NCBI GenBank assembly: GCA_002690085.1
Contig: NZDM01000020.1
Location: forward strand, 6,555 to 12,190
Length of the DNA stretch: 5,636 nt
Direction: 5' to 3'
DNA from: Flavobacteriaceae bacterium
GTDB taxonomy: Bacteria; Bacteroidota; Bacteroidia; Flavobacteriales; Flavobacteriaceae
Shown here one piece after another: positions 1 through 5,636 of this stretch (the stretch's first letter is position 1; each line of letters opens with the position of its first letter). Under the pieces are notes generated by a model. The model worked only from the letters and a program-made list of their open reading frames with translations, was not told where the DNA came from and did not search any database. A program made the position numbers and the translations under genes.

Positions 1-182
1 AAAATCAGTTGCCCTTCTTTTTCTTTTTGTAGACTTATGCTAAGATTTTTGGTATGCTTTAAGTCGGGAATGATTTCCATCGAAAACGGAATGTAATGCC
101 GAAGTCTGGATTCGTATTTTTGAATCAATTCTTTTAGCGCTTTCGCATCTGTTTTCCCTAGGACTAATACTTTGATTTTCAC
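1..182 (-). CDS. rlmH: RlmH, 23S rRNA pseudouridine-1915 N3-methyltransferase (5' part only)
   Basis: Only the first 60 codons are present; the gene runs off the left edge. The translation starts MKIKVLVLGKTDAKALKELI, and residues 21-60 contain the segments YESRLRHYIPFSMEIIPDLK and KEKEGQLI. This matches the N-terminal half of the SPOUT-class methyltransferase RlmH (formerly YbeA), a small cytoplasmic enzyme of about 155-160 residues. It uses S-adenosylmethionine to methylate the N3 of pseudouridine 1915 in helix 69 of 23S rRNA on assembled ribosomes. The SAM-binding knot is C-terminal and lies outside the window. The start is a GTG at 180-182. An in-frame TAA lies four codons upstream with no other start codon between, and family proteins begin at this point, so GTG is well supported. 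The gene is divergent from nadC. A TAACTTTG promoter element sits almost directly against the GTG, so the transcript may have little or no leader. Confidence 0.88.
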   Translation of the reverse strand, partial: MKIKVLVLGKTDAKALKELIQKYESRLRHYIPFSMEIIPDLKHTKNLSISLQKEKEGQLI

Positions 183-186
183 AAGG

Positions 187-194
187 CAAAGTTA
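187..194 (-). promoter_or_regulatory. Candidate -7 promoter element of rlmH (TAACTTTG)
   Basis: On the minus strand the sequence reads TAACTTTG, a full match to the Bacteroidota housekeeping -7 consensus TAnnTTTG. It ends only 4 nt before the GTG start, which would put the transcription start at or next to the start codon. No TTG (-33) element is seen at the usual spacing of about 19-21 nt upstream. The call therefore rests on the -7 match and its position alone. Confidence 0.45.
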
Positions 195-240
195 ATCATA
201 AAATAGATTTTATTCTTATATTTATGAGCATTCAAATTAT

Positions 241-248
241 TACATTCG
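241..248 (+). promoter_or_regulatory. Weak candidate -7 element for the nadC operon (TACATTCG)
   Basis: TACATTCG matches 7 of 8 positions of TAnnTTTG and is followed by C, as is common for this element. It would start transcription roughly 10 nt before the nadC ATG. No clear TTG lies at the expected distance upstream. TATATTTA at 217-224 is an equally imperfect alternative. The operon promoter should lie in the 183-264 gap, but its exact position is uncertain. Confidence 0.25.
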
Positions 249-264
249 CATTAAACGAAATTCT

Positions 265-1125
265 ATGATTAGTTCATTAGCTTTTAAAAATGAAATAGAA
301 CGTATTATAGCCAATGCCATTCGTGAAGATGTAGGGGAGGGCGATCACAGTTCTCTTGCGTGTATTCCAGAAAATACTTTTGGTAAAGCCCGACTCATTG
401 TAAAGGACAATGGTATTTTAGCTGGAGTAACATTTGCCAAAAGTGTATTTAAATATGTTGACCCGAAGCTAAAGGTAAAGGTTCTGATGAAGGATGGAAC
501 TGCTGTTAAATTTGGGGATATTGCTTTTGAAGTAATGGGTTCACAGCAATCCATTTTAAAAGCTGAGCGTTTGGTACTCAACGCCATGCAACGCATGAGT
601 GCAATTGCTACAAAGACAAGTACGTATGTTGATTTACTAAAAGGCACAAAAACAAGAATTTTAGACACCCGCAAAACAACCCCTGGCATAAGAGTTTTGG
701 AAAAATGGGCGGTGTCTATTGGTGGGGGTGTCAACCATCGATTTGCCTTGTATGACATGATCATACTCAAGGATAATCATATCGATTTTGCAGGCGGAGT
801 TACTGAGGCATTAGACAAAACCATGCTTTATCTTAGGAAACACGATTTGTCCTTAAAAATTATTGTTGAAGCACGTGATTTGGATGAAATACAAGCAATT
901 TTAGACCACGGCGGTGCCGATCGCATTTTAATTGATAATTTTGGAATACAAGAAACCAAAAAAGCGGTTTCTTTAATTGGAGACCAGTGCCAGACAGAAT
1001 CTTCTGGTGGTATTAATGAGGTTACTTTACGACATTATGCCGAATGTGGTGTTGATTTTATTTCATCAGGTGCATTGACACACTCAGTTCACAACTTAGA
1101 TTTAAGTTTAAAAGCCTTTAAATGA
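265..1125 (+). CDS. nadC: Nicotinate-nucleotide pyrophosphorylase (carboxylating), quinolinate phosphoribosyltransferase
   Basis: This cytoplasmic enzyme of de novo NAD synthesis (EC 2.4.2.19) converts quinolinate and PRPP to nicotinate mononucleotide, CO2 and pyrophosphate. The 286-residue length is normal for the family. The N-terminal domain carries the EDVGEGDHSS motif (21-30). The barrel holds the recognised active-site residues: R102 in AER, R136 and K137 in RILDTRKTTPGIR (131-143), H158, R159 and K169 in NHRFALYDMIILKDNHI (157-173), E202, and D224 in LIDNF. The phosphate-binding segments SSGGI (246-250) and SSGALTHS (267-274) are also present. No key residue is missing, so the enzyme should be active. 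The start ATG has no Shine-Dalgarno sequence but an A-rich upstream stretch, as usual in this phylum. The stop codon overlaps the start of the next gene (ATGA), which suggests coupled translation. nadA and nadB are not in the window. Confidence 0.95.
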   Translation: MISSLAFKNEIERIIANAIREDVGEGDHSSLACIPENTFGKARLIVKDNGILAGVTFAKSVFKYVDPKLKVKVLMKDGTAVKFGDIAFEVMGSQQSILKAERLVLNAMQRMSAIATKTSTYVDLLKGTKTRILDTRKTTPGIRVLEKWAVSIGGGVNHRFALYDMIILKDNHIDFAGGVTEALDKTMLYLRKHDLSLKIIVEARDLDEIQAILDHGGADRILIDNFGIQETKKAVSLIGDQCQTESSGGINEVTLRHYAECGVDFISSGALTHSVHNLDLSLKAFK

Positions 1126-2057
1126 GTCAAAATATTGAAAATCAATTGAATAAAATTCCTTTGGTCAAATGGGTGGTTCGACTGTTTAAATCCATTCAGC
1201 TTCCAGGACTTGAGGGCTTGTCTTTATACGATTTGTTTGAAATGTATATTTTAGGAATTATTAATGGTGCACTTAGCATACGAGCCAGTGCGGTAGCCTA
1301 CAGTTTCTTTATGGGTATTTTTCCCTTTTTATTGTTTATTATTATTCTTATACCGTACATTCCAATAAAGAGCTTTCAATCTGAATTTCTCAATTTTCTA
1401 GATGCGTCCTTGCCTCCAAACACTTCTGAATTTTTTAATCAAAATATTTTTGAAAACATCAATAAAAACAGTTCTGGCGGTTTGTTGTCCTCTGTTTTCA
1501 TAGTTTCTATGTTATTGATGTCCAACGGGGTTAATGCTGTTTTTTCTGGCTTTGAAAACTCATACCATCAAAAATTAAATCGAAATTTCATCAATCAATA
1601 TCTGCATGCTTTTGGCGTATCCATCATTTTGGTTCTCATACTGATTTCAACCCTTGTTGGTGTTGGATTTTTAGAAATTTATATAGTTCATCCTATATAC
1701 CAAAGTTTGAATATGACCGATTCAGTTTCTGAATTAGAATGGATAAATGCTTTAAAATTTTTATTTTTTATTTTGATGATTTATTTAGGTACTGCTGTTC
1801 TTTATTTTTTTGGTACAAAAGACGGTAGATTGTCTCGGTTTTTCTCTATCGGTGCTTTGTTGACTACTTTTTTGGTACTTTTGAACTCCTATCTTTTTGG
1901 AATTTACATTGAGAATTTCTCAACTTATAATCAACTTTACGGATCTATTGGAGCCCTTTTAATCCTTCTTTTTTACTTCTGGCTCAATGCCATTATTTTA
2001 TTGCTAGGGTTTGAATTGAATGCTTCTTTGCAACGCCTGAAAGACTCATGTCAGTAG
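1122..2057 (+). CDS. YihY/BrkB-family integral membrane protein
   Basis: This 311-residue inner-membrane protein has about six hydrophobic helices, judged by eye at residues 57-82, 121-143, 162-188, 211-231, 240-262 and 274-298. It has no cleavable signal peptide. The family hallmark near the first helix is RASAVAYSFFMGIFPFLL (54-71), matching the Arg-Ala-x-Ala-x-Ala-Tyr...Phe-Pro pattern. The C-terminal hallmark is the segment from about 269 to 301 with YGSIGALL, an aromatic-rich helix and LLGFELNA. Both ends are intact, so the protein looks complete. The biochemical role of the family is not settled. Its old description as ribonuclease BN is wrong for E. coli YihY, and 'virulence factor BrkB' comes from one Bordetella paralogue. 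A transporter or envelope role is only inference. The start overlaps the nadC stop by 4 bases and the end overlaps the priA start by 10, placing it mid-operon. Confidence 0.88.
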   Translation: MSQNIENQLNKIPLVKWVVRLFKSIQLPGLEGLSLYDLFEMYILGIINGALSIRASAVAYSFFMGIFPFLLFIIILIPYIPIKSFQSEFLNFLDASLPPNTSEFFNQNIFENINKNSSGGLLSSVFIVSMLLMSNGVNAVFSGFENSYHQKLNRNFINQYLHAFGVSIILVLILISTLVGVGFLEIYIVHPIYQSLNMTDSVSELEWINALKFLFFILMIYLGTAVLYFFGTKDGRLSRFFSIGALLTTFLVLLNSYLFGIYIENFSTYNQLYGSIGALLILLFYFWLNAIILLLGFELNASLQRLKDSCQ

Positions 2058-4513
2058 CACATCAATATTTTGTAGATGTGATTTTACCGCTTCCGTTGGA
2101 ACGGAACTTCACCTATGCGATTACCAAAGCCGAGTCAGAGTTTATAAAACCTGGTTTCCGAGTTACGGTTCCTTTCGGTAAGAATAAAATATACACAAGT
2201 ATTGCATTAAAATTACACGGTAAAGCACCCATTGCCTATGAAGTGAAGTCCATTCATAGCATTTTAGACAATGCACCCATAGTAAATGTTTTTCAATTTA
2301 AGTTATGGGATTGGATATCTAAGTATTATATGTGTAGCATTGGAGAAGTTATGAGCGCAGCCATTCCAAGTGCGTTTCTTTTGCAAAGTGAAACATTGGT
2401 TGCGCTTGTTCCCAACGCAAATATCAATACTATTCAACTAAATGACGAACAATATTTAATATTAGAGGCCTTAGAACTAGCATCAAGATTAAAAATAGGA
2501 GACATCCAAAATATTCTCAATAAAAAGAATGTTTTTTCTATTTTAACCCCCTTGTTGGAGGCTAAGATCTTAACAACCTCTCAAAGTCTTAAAGAAAAGT
2601 TTAAACCCAAATTAGAAAGATGCGTTAGAATTTCTAATTCATACTTAGGTAATGATTCCTTGGCCAAACTTGAACAGGAATTAAGAAGAGCGAAAAAGTT
2701 AAGCGCCATTGTTTCGGGGTATTTTTCTTTGTTAAGTCAAAAAAGCCAAATTACCGTATCTGATTTAAAAACCCAGACTAATGCTACCGCCTCTCAAATT
2801 AAAACTCTGATTGATAAAGGGGTTTTTGAAGCTTATTTTATTGAAGTCGATCGTATTAAATTTGAAAATTCCAAAGACCAGCAGGACATTGCTTTAAGTC
2901 CAGAGCAGTCAATCGCATTTGATGCCATAAATCATAACTTAAAAGAGAAATCGGTTTGTCTTTTTCACGGAGTTACCTCATCTGGAAAAACGGAAATTTA
3001 TATCAAAATAATTGAAAGTGTCTTGCGTCACGGGAAGCAAGCTTTATTTTTAGTGCCTGAAATTGCTCTGACTTCTCAATTGGTTTTTCGTCTCAAGCAA
3101 TTTTTTGGATCTCAAGTAGTGGTTTACCATTCACGCTTCAGTCCCAATGAACGGGTAGAAATATGGCAGAAAGTATTAAAAAATTCTGAGCAGGCAAGAG
3201 TGGTAATTGGTGCCCGCTCATCCTTATTGCTTCCATTTTCTAATTTGGGGTTGATTGTAGTTGACGAGGAGCACGAACCTTCGTATAAACAATTTGATCC
3301 ATCGCCGCGCTATCATGCGCGAGACACTTCCATTGTGCTGGCAAATTTTTTTAATGCGAAAACAATTTTAGGATCTGCTACGCCAAGTATTGAGAGTTAC
3401 TACAATGCTACCATTCATAAAAAATATGGCTATGTATATCTAAATAAACGTTATAACAATGTTATATTGCCTAGTATTGAGTTGGTTGATTTAAAGGACA
3501 AATACAAGCGAAAACAAATGAAAGGTCATTTTAGTGACCGCTTAATTTCTGAAATTCAAGTGACTTTAGATTCGGGTTATCAAGTCATTTTATTTCAAAA
3601 TAGACGTGGTTATGCGCCAGTAGTATCTTGTAATAGTTGTGGTCATATTCCCCAATGTTCCAATTGTGATGTCAGTTTAACCTATCACCAACACAGCAAA
3701 CAATTGCGCTGTCATTACTGTAGCTATACCATCGCTGTTCAACCTATCTGTATGGCATGCGGAGGTGTAGATATCAACCATAAAGGTTTTGGAACTGAAC
3801 AAATTCAAGAAGAGGCACAAGCTTTATTTCCAAGTGCTTCTATTGCGCGCATGGATTTTGATACGACTCGAGGAAAATATGCCTATGATCAAATCATTGA
3901 CCGTTTTGAGAAAAAATACATTGATATTTTAGTCGGTACACAAATGCTTACCAAAGGTTTAGATTTTAGATATGTGAAGCTGGTTGGTGTGCTCAACGCG
4001 GACCAATTGATTAATTTTCCTGATTTTAGATCTCATGAAAGAAGTTTTCAATTGCTGCAACAAGTTTCAGGCCGTGCTGGTAGGAGGGATGTTAGAGGCC
4101 AAGTATTGATTCAATCCTTTAATCCAAATCACAATGTATTGCAACAGGTTTCGACAAATGATTACCACAAAATGTTTGAGGAACAAACCTACCAACGGCG
4201 TATATACAAATATCCGCCTTACTACAGGCTTATAAAAATCACTTTAAAACACAAAGACTATAATCGTGTCAATGAAGGTGCTGATTGGCTAAAAACAGCA
4301 CTTTATCAGGTATTTAAGGACCATGTTTTGGGACCTGAATTTCCACCCGTACCACGTATTAGAAATTTATTTCACAAAAATATACTGATTAAAATACCAA
4401 ACGAACAATCCTTAAAAAAGACAAAGTTAGTACTTAGTAAAATTAAAAATAGCTTTTTGAGTACAAAGGCATTTAGATCCGTGAGAATTGTCCTAAATGT
4501 CGATAATTATTAA
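2048..4513 (+). CDS. priA: Primosomal protein N' (PriA), replication-restart 3'-5' DNA helicase
   Basis: PriA recognises stalled or repaired replication forks, unwinds the lagging arm and directs reloading of the replicative helicase. The 821-residue protein has the full architecture. The N-terminal 3'-end-binding domain is at about 1-110 (FVDVILPLPLERNFTYAI near the start) and is followed by a linker or winged-helix region. The helicase core has Walker A GVTSSGKTE (308-316), LVPEIALTSQ (335-344), the DEEH Walker B box (406-409) with SYKQFDPSPRYHARD (412-426), and GSATPS (442-447). Eight zinc-ligand cysteines follow (C528, C531, C537, C540, C555, C558, C568, C571), then VGTQMLTKGLDF (629-640) and QQVSGRAGRR (671-680). 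YKYPPYYRL (720-728) opens the C-terminal domain. It is longer than E. coli PriA (732 residues), mainly in the region before the helicase core, which I believe is usual for Bacteroidota. The ATG lies inside the 3' end of the membrane-protein gene (10-base overlap) and no Shine-Dalgarno sequence is seen. Confidence 0.96.
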   Translation: MSVAHQYFVDVILPLPLERNFTYAITKAESEFIKPGFRVTVPFGKNKIYTSIALKLHGKAPIAYEVKSIHSILDNAPIVNVFQFKLWDWISKYYMCSIGEVMSAAIPSAFLLQSETLVALVPNANINTIQLNDEQYLILEALELASRLKIGDIQNILNKKNVFSILTPLLEAKILTTSQSLKEKFKPKLERCVRISNSYLGNDSLAKLEQELRRAKKLSAIVSGYFSLLSQKSQITVSDLKTQTNATASQIKTLIDKGVFEAYFIEVDRIKFENSKDQQDIALSPEQSIAFDAINHNLKEKSVCLFHGVTSSGKTEIYIKIIESVLRHGKQALFLVPEIALTSQLVFRLKQFFGSQVVVYHSRFSPNERVEIWQKVLKNSEQARVVIGARSSLLLPFSNLGLIVVDEEHEPSYKQFDPSPRYHARDTSIVLANFFNAKTILGSATPSIESYYNATIHKKYGYVYLNKRYNNVILPSIELVDLKDKYKRKQMKGHFSDRLISEIQVTLDSGYQVILFQNRRGYAPVVSCNSCGHIPQCSNCDVSLTYHQHSKQLRCHYCSYTIAVQPICMACGGVDINHKGFGTEQIQEEAQALFPSASIARMDFDTTRGKYAYDQIIDRFEKKYIDILVGTQMLTKGLDFRYVKLVGVLNADQLINFPDFRSHERSFQLLQQVSGRAGRRDVRGQVLIQSFNPNHNVLQQVSTNDYHKMFEEQTYQRRIYKYPPYYRLIKITLKHKDYNRVNEGADWLKTALYQVFKDHVLGPEFPPVPRIRNLFHKNILIKIPNEQSLKKTKLVLSKIKNSFLSTKAFRSVRIVLNVDNY

Positions 4514-4521
4514 AATTAATA
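4508..4521. repeat. AT-only inverted repeat spanning both convergent stop codons
   Basis: The sequence TATTAA-AA-TTAATA is a perfect palindrome. It arises because priA and the LytTR gene both end with a TAT (Tyr) codon and TAA stop, placed 2 bp apart on opposite strands. As a hairpin it would have at most 5 weak A-T pairs and no GC, so it is not a convincing terminator. The symmetry may be a coincidence of identical last codons. Confidence 0.5.
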
Positions 4522-5229
4522 TCCTGCTTCTAGCGCTTTAGATAGGTTATTTTTTTTGTTGCGACTTAAAGGGATTTGTGAGTTGTCTATTTCAACAAAA
4601 CGACTGTTGTAGCGATCAATTTTTTTAAGGTTGATGATGTAAGACTTGTGAATTCTTAGAAATTTTCCTGCTGGCAAATCATTCTCAAAAGCTTTCATTG
4701 TTGATAAGATTACATAGCTGCCGTTGGTCGTAATTAATTTTACATAGTCACCAAGTGCTTCTACCCATTTAATATCTTTAATAAAAACTTTTCTTTTCTT
4801 AAGGTTGCTCTTAACAAAAATATGCTGGTTTTCTTTTGGTTTTCTCAAAACATTAGTGGAAGCAAACAAGGCAAGTGTTTTATTTATTGCTTTGTCAAAC
4901 CGGTCAACGTCCAGTGGTTTTGATAAGAAGTCAGCAACACCATAGCTGTAGGAAGTAAAAGCCGCTTCAGTTTGCTTCGAAATTATAATGACCTTTGGGA
5001 CTGATAATTTTGAAGCACTTAGAATATCAAGAAACTCAAAGCCTCCCATATTAGGAATATCAATTTCTAAAAAAATTAGATCAACATCTGTATTAGATAA
5101 AAATTCTTTAGCCTCAATACAGGAGCTAAATTCTGCCAATAAATTGACAGCATCATGGTCATTGGCTTTTTTCACAGTGTCCATTCGCTGGAGCGCGTTG
5201 GAGTCAATTACAATTGAATTTAGAGTCAT
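4516..5229 (-). CDS. LytTR-family response regulator with degenerate receiver domain
   Basis: This 237-residue cytoplasmic protein has a receiver-like N-terminus (about 1-120) and a LytTR DNA-binding domain (about 135-235). LytTR hallmarks include KSNLKKRKVFIKDIKWVEA (140-158), GDYVKL (160-165), FLRIHKSYIIN (190-200) and the terminal IPLSRNKK (219-226). The receiver fold is recognisable: VDLIFLEIDIPNMGGFEFL (49-67), VIIISK (80-85) and DFLSKP with the conserved Lys104. However, the phosphoacceptor position, normally Asp in the LD-I-x-MP motif, is Glu55 (codon GAA). The acidic pocket near the N-terminus has D9 followed by S10 instead of a second acidic residue. Ser84 still fills the Thr/Ser switch position. 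Normal His-Asp phosphotransfer is therefore unlikely; the protein may be locked active or controlled in another way. No histidine kinase gene adjoins it. It converges on priA and is divergent from rpsF. Targets are unknown. Confidence 0.88.
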   Translation of the reverse strand: MTLNSIVIDSNALQRMDTVKKANDHDAVNLLAEFSSCIEAKEFLSNTDVDLIFLEIDIPNMGGFEFLDILSASKLSVPKVIIISKQTEAAFTSYSYGVADFLSKPLDVDRFDKAINKTLALFASTNVLRKPKENQHIFVKSNLKKRKVFIKDIKWVEALGDYVKLITTNGSYVILSTMKAFENDLPAGKFLRIHKSYIINLKKIDRYNSRFVEIDNSQIPLSRNKKNNLSKALEAGY

Positions 5230-5269
5230 GATAAATTTGTTTGAGGTTCTACAACTCAGAAATAATTTA

Positions 5270-5301
5270 CAAAATTAAGTAAAAAAATCGATTAAAACCA
5301 A
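5270..5301 (-). promoter_or_regulatory. Promoter of the LytTR regulator gene (TTG-N21-TAATTTTG)
   Basis: On the minus strand, TTG (5299-5301) is followed after 21 nt by TAATTTTG (5270-5277), a full match to the Bacteroidota -7 consensus TAnnTTTG with near-standard spacing. Transcription would start around 5263-5266, giving a leader of about 35 nt before the ATG at 5229. No Shine-Dalgarno sequence is seen. Confidence 0.55.
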
Positions 5302-5324
5302 TTAAAGACGTTCAAATACTTTAT

Positions 5325-5338
5325 TTAGATTAATCAAA
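5325..5338. repeat. Imperfect palindrome centred on GATTAATC between the divergent promoters
   Basis: GATTAATC (5328-5335) is a perfect 8 bp palindrome. TT and AA pair outside a single A/A mismatch on each side. It lies between the two divergent -33 elements (5299-5301 and 5354-5356), a position suited to an operator. LytTR proteins usually bind direct repeats, so it need not be their site. In AT-rich DNA an 8 bp palindrome can arise by chance. Confidence 0.25.
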
Positions 5339-5353
5339 TAGATGAAAATTGTG

Positions 5354-5384
5354 TTGTTAAAACCGCAATAATTGCTTAAGTTTG
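5354..5384 (+). promoter_or_regulatory. Promoter of the rpsF operon (TTG-N20-TAAGTTTG)
   Basis: TTG (5354-5356) and TAAGTTTG (5377-5384), followed by CA, are separated by 20 nt. Both elements match the Bacteroidota housekeeping promoter (-33 TTG, -7 TAnnTTTG). The expected start of transcription is near 5389-5391, leaving a short leader of about 16-18 nt that is almost all A and T and ends at the rpsF ATG. A-rich leaders without a Shine-Dalgarno sequence are typical of strongly translated genes in this phylum. Confidence 0.75.
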
Positions 5385-5406
5385 CACGCATTTAAAAAAA
5401 TAAATT

Positions 5407-5636
5407 ATGAATCATTATGAAACTGTTTTCATCTTAAATCCCGTTTTATCTGATGACCAGATAAAGGAAACAGTAAAGAAATATGAAGATTTTCTTGTTT
5501 CAAAAGGAGCTAAGATGGTATCAAAAGAAGATTGGGGGCTAAAGAAATTAGCTTACCCTATTCAAAACAAAAAAAGTGGTTTTTACCACTTGTTTGAGTA
5601 CACTGCTCCAGGAGAAGCTATTAGTTCTCTTGAGGT
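5407..5636 (+). CDS. rpsF: 30S ribosomal protein S6 (5' part only)
   Basis: The first 76 codons are present; the gene runs off the right edge. The translation starts MNHYETVFILNPVLSDDQIK and contains the S6 signature around KEDWGLKKLAYPIQNKKSGFYH (40-61), where the WG...LAY...I pattern lies on the ferredoxin-like fold. S6 is a small-subunit protein that binds 16S rRNA in the central domain together with S18. About 35-40 residues are missing from the flavobacterial length of roughly 110-115. In most bacteria the gene leads an operon with rpsR and often rplI, which would lie to the right of the window. The ATG at 5407 follows an A-rich leader and fits the conserved N-terminus, and a well-formed promoter stands directly upstream. 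Confidence 0.96.
   Translation, partial: MNHYETVFILNPVLSDDQIKETVKKYEDFLVSKGAKMVSKEDWGLKKLAYPIQNKKSGFYHLFEYTAPGEAISSLE

Noticed and set aside
345..770. Open frame of 141 codons on the minus strand inside nadC
   Set aside because: It is entirely antisense to a clear, complete nadC, resembles no protein family I recognise and has no promoter. It is a shadow frame.
2048..4513. Extra length of PriA relative to E. coli as a possible fusion or insertion
   Set aside because: The domains are in standard order and all motifs are intact. A length near 820 residues appears usual for PriA in this phylum.
4529..4557. TCTAG...TTAGA hairpin followed by eight T, as a terminator for priA
   Set aside because: The stem is only four pairs plus a G-U, the T-run begins seven bases after it, and the T-run is explained by Lys codons of the opposite LytTR gene.
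5232..5239. TAAATTTG on the plus strand as another promoter element for rpsF
   Set aside because: It matches TAnnTTTG, but the nearest upstream TTG is only 15 nt away and it lies more than 160 bp from rpsF, which has a better promoter close by.
4988..5278. Open frame of 96 codons on the plus strand opposite the LytTR gene start
   Set aside because: It mostly mirrors the receiver-domain codons and runs into the regulatory gap. No family resemblance or promoter supports it.

Overview
The window looks like core chromosome of a Flavobacteriaceae-type member of Bacteroidota. The evidence is the AT-rich composition, the protein sequences themselves (NadC, PriA and S6 read like flavobacterial versions), start sites preceded by A-rich stretches instead of Shine-Dalgarno motifs, and TAnnTTTG promoter elements of the Bacteroidota housekeeping sigma factor. 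I see no mobile element, CRISPR array, tRNA or rRNA, or sign of recent transfer.

Layout from left to right. The 5' end of rlmH (23S rRNA methyltransferase) runs off the left edge on the minus strand. An 82 bp divergent gap follows. Then comes a tightly packed plus-strand group: nadC (quinolinate phosphoribosyltransferase), a YihY/BrkB-family membrane protein, and priA (replication-restart helicase). These reading frames overlap by 4 and 10 bases, so they probably form one transcript with coupled translation. priA converges with a minus-strand LytTR-type response-regulator gene, and only 2 bp separate the two stop codons. A 177 bp divergent regulatory gap then separates that regulator from rpsF (ribosomal protein S6), which runs off the right edge.

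The genes are housekeeping functions (NAD synthesis, replication restart, ribosome maturation and structure) with no shared pathway. Their grouping probably reflects conserved gene order more than a functional module. The most notable feature is the orphan LytTR regulator. Its receiver domain has Glu55 where the phosphoacceptor Asp is expected, and Ser10 in place of one acidic-pocket Asp, so it probably does not use ordinary Asp phosphorylation. Its promoter lies back-to-back with that of rpsF. I found no evidence of a wholly new system.
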